NCBI GenBank assembly: GCA_024699855.1
Contig: JAMPIQ010000003.1
Span: 7,130,001-7,194,000, forward strand
Direction: 5' to 3'
Length of the DNA stretch: 64,000 nt
Source of the DNA: Aphelenchoides besseyi
Lineage: Eukaryota; Nematoda; Chromadorea; Rhabditida; Aphelenchoididae
Shown: positions 48,629 through 57,608 of the stretch, piece by piece
How the letters are laid out: each line of letters opens with the position of its first letter
Position numbering within the stretch: position 1 is the stretch's first letter
Translations under genes and position numbers: made by a program
The notes under the pieces: generated by a model
The model's database searches: none
Seen by the model: the letters and a program-made list of their open reading frames with translations, nothing else
What the model was told of the DNA's origin: nothing

Positions 48629-50515
48629 TCACAATCTTTTAAAGATTTCGCGATGAACGATGTTCTTAACAAAACAGTTCGAAGAAGTTTGTTGATCTTT
48701 TGATGGAACGAGAGCTTTCACTGAATCCCAAGATCGTGCTCGTGACAAAGCCACGTACAACTGACCGTGCTCAAAGACTTCATGCTCGAGATTCAGCCCA
48801 ACTCGTTCGAAAGTTTGGCCTTGACTCTTGTTGATTGTCATAGCAAATGCCAATTTCAATGGGAACTGCTTGCGGTTTAATTGAAACACATTGTGATATG
48901 TAATTGTGTTGTTAATTCGTGGAATGATGTGACGTTCACCAGCATGATGTCCCGTAAGAATCTCGCATTCGATCGAGTGGTTGTTCATTTCAACGACCAA
49001 CATTCGTGTTCCATTGCACAAACCGTCTTCTTGTGACAAATTTCGAATCAAAATCACAACCGCATTTTTCTTCAACTCCAATTTATGAGCTGGTAGTGAT
49101 GCGTCTTCAATCATGTTCAGATACTCTGGTAGCAGCAAAGTTTGATCATCACAGTTCTCAGCATCCATGGCAGTGTCAATTGAGAGATAAATTTTTGTTT
49201 GACCCTCTAACATATTCAAGACTTTTTCATTCGATTCGTTTACGCCAATGTGTTTTGATACCAAAATCGCCGAGTTTCCCATTTCCTTAAACTTCTTTTT
49301 TTCTATTAACACGCCGAAGATCTCTTGTTCTAAGTTCTGTTCAAGTAAGCAGTGTGTTGGCAATTCGATCGTTTCGTTCTTGTCATTCAAAGTTCCTTCT
49401 CCGACTTGTTTGAGGAAATCAGCGAATTGAACTTCGTTCGGTTTTGTTCGCATGTTTTTCGTTAATTTCAATTGCTCGAAATATTTCCACAGTTTTGATG
49501 AACAAATGGACAAATTGATCGTTTCGCTGACTGTGCCGTATTTCAAAATTGGCAGAATTTGACGGAAATCGCCTCCAAGAACCATGATTTTGCCTCCAAA
49601 CGGTAAAACGGTGTTCATTAATTCCTGAAGTTTGCGGTCGGCTATTTCCAGTGCATAACGAGGGGCCATTGGTGCTTCGTCCCAGATAATAATATCAGCA
49701 TTCATCAACATTTTACCACCACGACTTGTTGCTGTCAAGTTTGAATTCGAATCACGTTCAAGCGGAACTCCGAGACCAAAAGTTTTGTGACATGTTTTGC
49801 CATTTGGTAACAACAAAGCTGCGATTCCAGTGAATGCACAGGCCGAGAATTTCTTCTTGTTTCCGTTGACAAAATGGCACAAAGTCTTGTAGACGTAAGT
49901 CTTGCCGGTTCCGCCTAGACCATCTACAAAGAAACACTTCGGCTTTCCATCAATTTGGGGACTTTGAAGAGCGGCGAGAACTTTGTCAACAACAATTTTT
50001 TGTTCGGCGTTCAAGGTTTCGTACAACTCTTTTGCGGCTTCAAGTTCCTGGTCGTGATCGATTGTGTCCTCAATCTCTTCGATGTCCTCAACAGCGTCCA
50101 TTGATGGGAAGTCTTTGATGGATCTGTTTTCTCGCTGCAGAATCGTGTCAATTCGTTGGTATGCTTTTGCAATCGCTTTCGATCGATCTTTCAAGTGACG
50201 ATTGAAATCGTCGCTGAGATCATTTTTGAACATTTCCCACAAAGTCTTTGGATCAGCAGGATTGCAGTGAATGAGGATGTTGGCAAATAGGGTTCGCAAT
50301 CTTCTCGGCATCAACACCTGAACTGCTTCTTGCATGCATTTGATGTACTCTTCGTCATCTTCAATAAGTCCCAATTTCAAACATGCTTCTCCGTTATTTT
50401 GATACTCAATTCCGTTAACCGTGCGCAATTCCTTGAAACTTTGAGCTCCTCTAACGTGTTGAAGAAGAAGTCGCAAATGCCACAAATCGCCTTGACTCGG
50501 ACTAATCGCGTACAT
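48629..50515 (-). CDS. Helitron B Pif1-like helicase
   Basis: An uninterrupted 628-codon frame. It holds the PIF1/RecD2-type superfamily 1 motifs: Walker A GLGGTGKT (residues 199-206), FTGIAALLLPNG, Walker B IIWDEAPM, GGKIMVLGGDFRQILPI, the motif III/IV region LTKNMR, the arginine-rich C-terminal motifs AFAMTINKSQGQTF and GQLYVALSRARSW. It unwinds donor DNA 5' to 3' during rolling-circle transposition. In the intact element it would be the C-terminal half of one RepHel protein; the frame here begins just after a frameshift at about 50527-50532 in a T6 run. The true N-terminal junction is therefore upstream of the listed start. Confidence 0.9.
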   Translation of the reverse strand: MYAISPSQGDLWHLRLLLQHVRGAQSFKELRTVNGIEYQNNGEACLKLGLIEDDEEYIKCMQEAVQVLMPRRLRTLFANILIHCNPADPKTLWEMFKNDLSDDFNRHLKDRSKAIAKAYQRIDTILQRENRSIKDFPSMDAVEDIEEIEDTIDHDQELEAAKELYETLNAEQKIVVDKVLAALQSPQIDGKPKCFFVDGLGGTGKTYVYKTLCHFVNGNKKKFSACAFTGIAALLLPNGKTCHKTFGLGVPLERDSNSNLTATSRGGKMLMNADIIIWDEAPMAPRYALEIADRKLQELMNTVLPFGGKIMVLGGDFRQILPILKYGTVSETINLSICSSKLWKYFEQLKLTKNMRTKPNEVQFADFLKQVGEGTLNDKNETIELPTHCLLEQNLEQEIFGVLIEKKKFKEMGNSAILVSKHIGVNESNEKVLNMLEGQTKIYLSIDTAMDAENCDDQTLLLPEYLNMIEDASLPAHKLELKKNAVVILIRNLSQEDGLCNGTRMLVVEMNNHSIECEILTGHHAGERHIIPRINNTITYHNVFQLNRKQFPLKLAFAMTINKSQGQTFERVGLNLEHEVFEHGQLYVALSRARSWDSVKALVPSKDQQTSSNCFVKNIVHREIFKRL

Positions 50516-51962
50516 TCGACCGACGGTTTTTTGCTGCTTCTGACTCGTTGTTCCCAGTGAGTGATTGTTTCATCGGTTTGATTGTTTTGAACTTTCAGTG
50601 ATTTCCAGGTGTAGTGAGTTGGTATCTCCGAGTACAACAACTTTCGAGCATTTACATCTCGTTCGTTCAATTTGAAAAAGTCCATCAGTTTGGTTTCTTT
50701 TTCCATTGCTTTTTTTGCTTTATCGGCATCACAATCTTCTTCGACGTAAACTGCCTGTTGATTCTCGAGATGGATTGGAAGCCGTTCAACGTGATGGGAT
50801 TTGTCGTGCATTTTTAATTTCAAAATTCGATAACACGCTTCAACCGGACCAACGTAACGACCGTCAATGTGATCTTTTATTTCGTCGTGATTAATGTTCC
50901 CCGAAGATTGAAGTTCCAGAGAAGCGGCATCGTATCCTTTGTACGCGTACTTGTAGAGATACTTCACATTCTTGATGGAACTCACGATTTCAACATTGAT
51001 GTGACAACGATAGCGTTTTTCAGAAGATACCAACTGTACGGAACTACGCGACGGTTGTCATATTTCACATTTTTGATTTCGATGAATCGGTCGTTGTTCG
51101 GTCTTTTGAGAAATGGATAGCCATTTTCGTTTACTTTGGTCTCTTCCAAAAACTGTTTTGGGAACTTGTGTCGACACTTTCCGTTGATCATACATGGAGC
51201 CTTTGGATTCTGAACACCACAAACTCGATGGATCATGTATTTGCTCACCAACTCTAACAGTTCTGGATCGGAGTCTGGTGGCAATTCGGCACTGAAGTAC
51301 TTGTCGATGTTCTCCGGTTGCAAGAACTTTTTGCCGTCTTTCAGACTTACTAAGCAGTGAATATGTGGTAGACCTCGTTTTTGGAATTCTGTGACGTAAA
51401 CATAACACTTCGGCTCACCAAAGACTTGCTTCTTGACCAAATCATCGATAATTGCTTCAACTTTTAGTGCAAAGACGCGAGCAACAATATCTGGACGGTC
51501 ACTTGCAGTTTGTTTTGCTCCAATGACGATCGATTCATTTATTGTTTCAACGATTTCCGGCCAAAATGAATCGCAAGTCATCGTGATGAACAGATCCGGT
51601 TTTCCGTTACTAAGAACAATTGCCATTGCATCTTGGTAATTTTCACGCATGAATCGAGGTGATCCGAAGTGCGTCGATGGCAAAACATGGATTCTTCCAA
51701 TGTCTCGATCCAATCGTTGTCCGAGTCTACTCAAACTTGCGTGAAGTTCGTGGTAGTGCATTGATTTGAGTTTCTTTTGATTCAACCGAATCCATTGCAT
51801 GCGATCGCTCTCGACTTGAACATACGAATCGACTACGAATTGCTGGAACAACTTCTTTCCGTAGTGAATACGACTGTTGGAGTGCTTTCGAACAGCTAAT
51901 CGGTAACTGTGGAATTCTGCCCGAGTTAATCGGCTTTGCTTGTTTGTGTTTTGTTTGATCAT
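50377..51962 (-). pseudogene. Helitron B Rep (HUH nuclease) domain, one frameshift
   Basis: Two overlapping frames, 51962-50982 and 51033-50377, together encode the Rep domain. The first has GKPDLFITMTCDSFWPEI, TEFQKRGLPHIHCLV with the HUH pair H200-I-H202 that binds the metal ion, and NGKCRHKFPK. The second has HINVEIVSSIKNVKYLYKYAYKG with the two tyrosines typical of Helitron Rep, which nick the transposon end and become joined to its 5' phosphate. The frames switch at a T5 run (51016-51020). The residues for catalysis are all present, so only the indel separates this from a complete nuclease. Confidence 0.85.
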
Positions 51963-52495
51963 ATCAATTGACCATCCGAGCGTGCCTTTTGGAAAGAATA
52001 ACGGATATAACCAAGAGGTGTGGCAAACGCACTCAGTGAACTGAGAATTCGCGGTGTTGGTTCATTTTTCAATTGTACGACCAAGGACATTTCGGGGATA
52101 TCTCCAGAAGAATCGGATGTAAAAACGGCCCCAATTTCGTCGACTGTTGGCTCATTGAAGCGATTAGCATCGTAACCGGGACGCATTTTGAATGCCATTT
52201 TTACGTTCTCAACCGGTCTGCCAGCGTTTTCTTCTTCCTTCATCAAATCGCTCATCATCATGTGTATTTTAGCATGTGGATTGTGTTCTCGAATTAACTT
52301 GTCCAGCAGCTCCATTAATTCCTTTTTTGTTCCATTTGTTGTATTCAATCGTCTATCAACTGCTTCTGCCGGATCGGAGAAAAATAACTGGCCGTACTTT
52401 CGATCAGCGGGTGCGTTTACGCTTTCATCGATTTCATAGCAGATTTGTCCTTGAATCGAGAAACAGTATGGACCGGGATTGGCAAATGATCGCAT
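51959..52495 (-). pseudogene. Helitron B N-terminal domain (Helitron_like_N type)
   Basis: A 178-codon frame with the typical lead-in to Helitron Rep proteins: NPGPYCFSIQGQICYEI, KYGQLFFSDPAEAV, MRPGYDANRFNEPTVDEIGA. In the family this part reads with a Y/F-rich QLYIYD-like strand and an NEVAA block, matched here by DEIGAVF. The frame leaves the coding path at the run TTTT (51987-51990), after which the sequence continues as PLFFPKGTLGW in the next frame and into the Rep domain. Confidence 0.75.
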
Positions 52496-52517
52496 TCGAA
52501 CGTTGAAAGCGGCAAAG

Positions 52518-52982
52518 CTATTCGCTGAGTTGTATTTTCGAATGTTGCTTAAAAAGTTTTTTTGACATTGAATGCTTTTCCGTAAACAAATCGTCTAGTT
52601 CTTGTGGCAATTCCGGTAACTCAGGCAAATTGATTTTGCCGTGATTGCAACAGTCGTTAAATGTTCGTTTATTATCGACTCTTTCCTCTTCAAAATGCAA
52701 TGCACGACATTCATCACATTCGACATTCATTTTGCTCAACCGATGAACTGGAACATTGTTCGGAATTGCAGCGACGTTTAATTGGATGTGTTTTTGCTGT
52801 GCGGCTATTCGCGAAATTCGATGTTGCAATTTGTCTTTAGTCAATCTATCAGCTTTTTGTTCATCAGTTTCGGCAACTCGTGCACTTTGATGTTTCTCTC
52901 TGTCTTTGACTAATCGTTCTGTTTGCTGTTGATTAGTTTCAGCGGCTCGTAGATCATTTTGACGTTCTTTCTGCTGATTCAA
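52518..52982 (-). pseudogene. Helitron B basic repeat ORF and Cys motif
   Basis: A Lys/Arg/Glu/Gln-rich frame with repeats of RAAETNQQQTERL and RVAETDEQKADRL, followed by a cysteine-bearing part (VECDECRALHFEEERV, then TFNDCCNHGKINLPELP). The same order (basic repeats, then C-x2-C, then CC.HG) opens many Helitron and Helitron-capture proteins. Frame changes on both sides fall at T8 (53019-53026) and at the A5-T7 stretch (52551-52563). Confidence 0.75.
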
Positions 52983-53001
52983 ACGTTTAGATTTTTGTTC
53001 A

Positions 53002-54111
53002 TCAGTTTCTAAACGACGTTTTTTTTGCTTGACTATCTCGCAATTGTTTTAATCGTTTCTCACGTCTAGCGGCATTTACATCGTTAACAACTTCGATTTC
53101 TTCCGAGTGATTCACCGATTCAACATTGTCATTTCGATGGACATTATAAAAAGATAAGAACAAAGCTTCCAATGTGTCAAACAGATTCAAACGTTTATCG
53201 AATCCAGTTTCGTTTGTTTGACATAAGAAGATACCGTATTGATGATTCTGTAGGTTTGCGAAGAAATTCTGAGCATTTGATACGACATAAGCAGCACAAT
53301 TGTATCCGTCTTGTTGAAGATCTCCTTGACTGCCGATGTCACTCAATAACATTTGCGAGCTTGAATTCAAACCTGTCCATGGGGCAAAAAGTTGACTGTA
53401 AATCGAACATATCAACGAATAGACATCGGTAGACACAGGACAATGTAATGAATCACAATAGTGCAAAACACATTGATGACTAATCGCAGTCTTTTCCATG
53501 ATCGACAACACATAATGACCGTTTACATAAATTGGAATCAACAGATAGACGGTCTCGTTTGATTGAACTGACGGTTGCACAATGCAGTATTTTGCAGGAT
53601 TCGACTCAGCAGTACGATAATGATTGATCCAAAAAGACATAGAAAGAAGGCCGATTTTTAACGGACTATTTGCAATCAAGTCCAACAATCCGAAGATAAT
53701 TGACTCGTAGTCAATCCATTCGTTTGTGTTTTCCATGTTCGGTAACTGTTTTTTTGCTAAATGACATTCGGAACGAGCAACTTCACAGAGATTGCTTAAC
53801 TGACAGTGCGTATGAAACTTAAAACCCAGAACATCTTGAATTGTGATTTGTAGTTGCTCGACATCGACTATCAATTCTTCCATTTGACGTGAAATTTCGA
53901 GAGTTGCAATCAATGAATTTTGTGTTTCTGTTTGTGGTGCTTGTGGAATTTCATTTTCGGTTTCAATGACCGTTGTGATCTTGTGTTGTGTTCCTTTAGC
54001 TGCCTTCTGTTCTGCACGAATTTTACGCATTCGTTCACGGTTCTTACGCCTACGCTCTTCTTCACGTTCTTTCTTTTCCTCATCTGTCAGCTCAATCTTT
54101 CGTTTCGGCAT
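53002..54111 (-). CDS. Helitron B Ulp1-like (C48) cysteine protease ORF
   Basis: A 369-codon frame starting MPKRKIELTDEEKKEREEER, a basic N-terminus that looks like a nuclear localisation signal, and a middle part with cysteines (HTHCQLSNLCEVARSECHL). The C-terminal half has the Ulp1/SENP layout: H199 in VNGHYVLSIMEK, D220 in LHYCDSLHC, Q266/Q267 in QGDLQQDGYN, C272 in YNCAAYVVSNA. In C48 peptidases H, D, Q and C form the active site that removes SUMO-like modifiers. The order and spacing fit, the overall sequence is divergent, so activity is inferred. A homologous ORF occurs in the plus-strand Helitron and a fragment beside the gap. Confidence 0.75.
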   Translation of the reverse strand: MPKRKIELTDEEKKEREEERRRKNRERMRKIRAEQKAAKGTQHKITTVIETENEIPQAPQTETQNSLIATLEISRQMEELIVDVEQLQITIQDVLGFKFHTHCQLSNLCEVARSECHLAKKQLPNMENTNEWIDYESIIFGLLDLIANSPLKIGLLSMSFWINHYRTAESNPAKYCIVQPSVQSNETVYLLIPIYVNGHYVLSIMEKTAISHQCVLHYCDSLHCPVSTDVYSLICSIYSQLFAPWTGLNSSSQMLLSDIGSQGDLQQDGYNCAAYVVSNAQNFFANLQNHQYGIFLCQTNETGFDKRLNLFDTLEALFLSFYNVHRNDNVESVNHSEEIEVVNDVNAARREKRLKQLRDSQAKKTSFRN

Positions 54112-54140
54112 TTCGTAAGTTTGAGATTTTTATAATGAAA

Positions 54141-54198
54141 ATTCTGATAGTAAACAATTCTGATAATAAGCAAATTCTGATTTTAAAGAGATTCTGAT
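54141..54198. repeat. Four direct repeats ATTCTGAT (iteron-like)
   Basis: ATTCTGAT occurs at 54141-54148, 54157-54164, 54174-54181 and 54191-54198, with spacings of 16, 17 and 17 bp in otherwise AT-rich sequence just upstream of the Helitron B protease ORF. Periodic repeats of this kind can be protein binding sites near a promoter or origin. Confidence 0.7.
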
Positions 54199-54491
54199 GT
54201 GGGTGGCTCAGCTGATAAGACAAAGACGGCGTGCCGGACCGCTTTGAATGTCTGTGCCCTGATAAGACAATCCGACCGGGCCAATCCCCTCACTAATAGG
54301 AGAAAGTTTGTCAGTTTGTCATCATGTCCCATTTGGCCCAGTATCTCAAGAACGAATAAAGCTTATCACGTAAAAAAAAATCAGTGAATGCGCACCATGA
54401 GAAATAGCTGATTTGATAAATATTTGTTGTAAATTTAATTAAAATTTATAAAGTTATTGAAATTTTACTAAAACCTAGAAAATATGTCCAA
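54199..54491. other. GC-rich island at the 5' side of Helitron B
   Basis: 54200-54300 is markedly GC-richer than its surroundings and repeats CTGATAAGACAA twice. Related words (CTCTGTCTGCCTGGGCAT, ACGGCGCGTTACCGC) occur near 45560-45640 upstream of the third Helitron copy, so this is probably the conserved 5' end of the element family. No gene is seen. Confidence 0.4.
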
Positions 54492-54562
54492 GCGCCCGTG
54501 GTGTAGAGGCAAAACGGTAGCATTGGATCAGGGGGACGCAGGTTCGATCCCGAGTCGCGTCA
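54492..54562 (+). other. tRNA-like sequence, probably pseudogene or SINE head
   Basis: A match to the Pol III A box (TGGTGTAGAGG, 54499-54509) and to the B box (GGTTCGATCCC, 54541-54551) with tRNA-like spacing, embedded in AT-rich DNA. The acceptor stem (GCGCCCG against the 3' GTCGCGTCA) and the T stem pair poorly by hand, so a functional tRNA is unlikely. No anticodon is assigned. Confidence 0.45.
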
Positions 54563-55185
54563 TACAATTCTTTCTGTTGTTGGACGATAAACATTGACAT
54601 CTGTAATGGCTACAATTAATCGATTTTTAATTTAACCTAATTTCTGCAATTTATTTTTCTATTCGTTCAAAATTTTGTTTAAATTTTGTCCAAAGGTCTT
54701 CTATTTGAATGTTTCTTAATCGATGTTATTTTTGCGCAATTTCTCTGACGTCTTTTCCGCCCGACAGTTGAACTGCTCACACAACAACCAGTTTCTACCA
54801 GTCCGTTTCGTCGGATCGGCTGACTAGCCAAACGGTTCAGTTTCTTTCAATCGAATGCCATCACTTCAGTTTGAAATGCAAATTACATACGATTATATAA
54901 TTGAAACTGCTGTTAGAAGCAAACATAGTAATGAAAATATAATACGATATATGATGAAATCAATTGCTATGAATGCGAAGAGTTTGATAATTCAAGAATG
55001 TTCAGTGATTACAAGCAAAAACGTGACTGATCGACGCTAATACCAAATAACGAAATTAAACGTTGAATAACAACCCTAATATTTTACTTGCGTTCGTGTA
55101 ACTTGCGTGTCGTCTATATTTCGTTCGTGGCGCGCGAAAAAACACTCAATTCATGTACTAATCTATATGCTTTCAGTACAACCAA
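54563..55185. other. AT-rich spacer between Helitrons B and C
   Basis: About 0.6 kb with no supported gene. The 5' end of the plus-strand Helitron should lie here or in the next 300 bp, but no unambiguous terminal TC could be chosen by eye. Confidence 0.35.
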
Positions 55186-55851
55186 TTGAAAAAACGAAGA
55201 ATGATACGTTTTGCGACGATCATCAAGGATAGAAGAAAGGTAAGTTTTAGCGCTTCCGAGCGCAAGATACTTCTTCCCATTTTGAAATGTGACAGTGCTG
55301 AGTTCTACTCCACTGTAAGACATAAATTTGGAGAGAAGAACTCTTGCGGGCTTCAACAGCCGATCGGTCTTAGTCAACCCCAAGAGTTGCACCTCGAAAA
55401 CTGTAAGAACTTCTGTTTTCAACAGTCATCGGTACCCCGCCCGGTACATCAGAGTTGCGTTGAGCCTCACAAAGGTTCCGCTTCTCAATACGATGGATCC
55501 GAGGCAAATGGTTTCAGGTTCGATTTGAACATTTATCGTCGATTACAAGGTGGAGGTAGAAAGAAACAAACTAAACGAGGTCGACCTCGCAATACTAACT
55601 CAAATACCGAAACCAATAAAGGTAACCAAAGGAATGATGAAACTTTGAAAGAAGTAAGTAATCATAACAAACGAAAACTAATCGACGAAATCTCAAATGA
55701 ATTTGAAACCAACAGTTCGGGCCGAACAGAAACCGAACAAACGAATCAAAACGCAAACACTGTATTGTTGATGGAAGTTGATGAACTAAATAACGAAACT
55801 AACGAATTCGAACAAATTTTTGAAGCAATGGAAATTGAGAAAAAACGTTGA
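55186..55851 (+). CDS. Helitron C AT-hook ORF
   Basis: A 221-codon frame with a basic start (MKKRRMIRFATIIKDRRK), an AT-hook core (KKQTKRGRPRNTN, near 55560-55600) and an acidic Asn/Glu-rich tail ending AMEIEKKR. AT hooks bind the minor groove of AT-rich DNA. The frame ends at an A6 run (55840-55845), after which the next frame continues into the protease ORF, so the two may be one protein. The first third has no recognisable features and may not be coding. Confidence 0.5.
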   Translation: MKKRRMIRFATIIKDRRKVSFSASERKILLPILKCDSAEFYSTVRHKFGEKNSCGLQQPIGLSQPQELHLENCKNFCFQQSSVPRPVHQSCVEPHKGSASQYDGSEANGFRFDLNIYRRLQGGGRKKQTKRGRPRNTNSNTETNKGNQRNDETLKEVSNHNKRKLIDEISNEFETNSSGRTETEQTNQNANTVLLMEVDELNNETNEFEQIFEAMEIEKKR

Positions 55852-56765
55852 GTTGATGAACGACAATCACAACAATCATCACGCTCCATTGGTTCGACTA
55901 CCATTAACTCCGAGAATTGTTATGGACACGCGATTTGAGACACACTGTCCAATTAGTAATTTTTCGTCAATTCTTAACCAATACCTTACTATCTTTCCGA
56001 ACTATTTTGAAGATATGAAAGACGAACACAACAAAATTGACGTTGAAATACTAACTTTGGCGCTGATGCGTCTGATTTCCACAGACAACAGACTGATTTC
56101 GTTAATTTCACCTATTTACTTCGATACCGAGATTAACCAAATAGCTCGAAATGAAATCATGAAATACATGGTTGTTCTGCCGCCAGTTATTCCGCAACAA
56201 CAAAATGAAATGTTTTCATATTGTAATTCCCATTTATCATGAAGTACATTTTACCGTTGCAATTGCGCACGGTTATTACAATTCGAAGATAATTGACGTA
56301 GAATACATTGACTCATATCACAAAGCGCAGTGTAAATATTTCACTGAAGAAATCAAACGAATTGTTGAGACGGTCTACAAACGAACAAACTTTATCTCTG
56401 AACGCGTTAAGCCAATTATCAAGTTTAGTAGCATGAGCACACAAACTGACCAGCAGCAATACGATGATTCATCAAACTGTGCGGCCTTTGTGTTTTCTAA
56501 CGTTAAGATGTGGCTTACACGTTCGACGACTAATGCATCAAATACGTTCATCAAACTTTCCGAATCGGGTTTGCAAAAAAGAAAACAACTCATTGAATTT
56601 CTTGACCCACTATTTACATACGGTCCGGAAACTGCAATCAATGAAGAAAACCAATTGGTCACAAATAACGATTTTGAATTGTTTAATGAATACCAACCAA
56701 TCACGACTAATCAAACTGTATCGTCTGTCGTTTCTAATGAAATCGAAAACAAAAAAACGATGTAA
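55820..56765 (+). pseudogene. Helitron C Ulp1-like cysteine protease, one frameshift
   Basis: Frames 55820-56242 and 56172-56765 overlap and together match the protease ORF of Helitron B: TRFETHCPISNFSSIL, EILTLALMRLISTDNRL, then across the TTTT at 56213-56216 into IVIPIYHEVHFTVAIAHG (catalytic His), VEYIDSYHKAQC (Asp), QTDQQQYDDSSNCAAFVFSN (Gln and Cys). The four active-site positions agree between the two elements although the proteins are otherwise very different, which supports a maintained protease. The frame ends at an A7 run (56751-56757) and continues into the basic ORF. Confidence 0.75.
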
Positions 56766-57608
56766 TGCTGAACGTAAACGTGAAAGCCGAGTTGCCGAAT
56801 CGCAATACAAACGTAGAAAACGATTGGCACAAGTAAGACAACATGCTATTAGCAAAAGAGGAAAGGAAACTGCAGCCGAACGAAATGCACGTCAAATTCG
56901 AAACTCATTAAGTCAGATTGTTGTTCGTTTAAATGAAACTGATGATAAACGTAATACACGTCGAGCAAAAATTCGTCAGTCACAATCACAACGACGCACA
57001 AACGAAAAACACCACGTACAAGCGCTCGTCGACGTATACAAAATTCGGTATCACAAACTCGCTTACGTAAATGTGAAAGGAATGAAAGTCGTAACAAACG
57101 AATTAGTCACAAAAAAAAACGACAATTGAAAACTCGGCAACAAAAAAAACTGAAACGTTGTGAGCATTTGCTGATTGAAAATACTGAGTTAATCGAAGAA
57201 GATTACTTGGGCCCGATGAGTATAGAATGCACCAATTGTAAAGCCAAACACTTTGCTGATGAAACCCGGTCAAAAGATGGAACTTTTGCAAATTGTTGTT
57301 CAAACGGTGCTTTTCTAATTAGTAATGATGTTTACCCAACAGAATTGCGTGAACTAATTACGGATAAGTACAAAGAATCAAAACATTTTAAAGAAAATAT
57401 TCGTTCTTATAATAACGCTTTTCGCTTTGCATCTACGGTCACTGAAGAAGTTCGTCCGAGAGGATTGGGCCCTCAAGTGTATCGACAACACGGGGATTTA
57501 TATCATTTAATCAATTTGTCAGCTTTTACCACAGCAATCGAGTATGGAAACTTACGGTCAACGTTACATGATCGAAACGGACGCAGCCACAGGCATTCGC
57601 GTTGTTGA
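56464..57608 (+). pseudogene. Helitron C basic repeat ORF and Cys motif
   Basis: The meaningful part starts near 56740. In frame 56464-57129 it reads CNAERKRESRVAESQYKRRKR and further Arg-rich repeats; after an A9 run (57111-57119) frame 57126-57608 continues with IECTNCKAKHFADETRSKDG and FANCCSNGAFLI, matching the C-x2-C and CC blocks of Helitron B. The second frame leaves the coding path near 57545. The upstream part of the first frame (56464-56740) is out of frame with the protease and not meaningful. Confidence 0.7.

Larger units (their letters stand above)
47025..54200 (-). mobile_element. Helitron B: Rep-Helicase transposon with Ulp1 protease and RPA-like gene
   Basis: A minus-strand element of about 7.2 kb. 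From its 5' side: direct repeats (54141-54198), a Ulp1-like protease ORF, a basic ORF, a Helitron-like N domain, a HUH Rep domain, a Pif1-type helicase, an intron-containing RPA-like OB-fold gene, and a GC hairpin near 47039. Rep plus helicase fused in one long coding region is diagnostic of Helitrons, which move by rolling-circle replication. The coding order is intact but broken by about five single-base-type frameshifts, each close to a homopolymer. The exact ends were not fixed; 47025 and 54200 are estimates. Confidence 0.75.
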
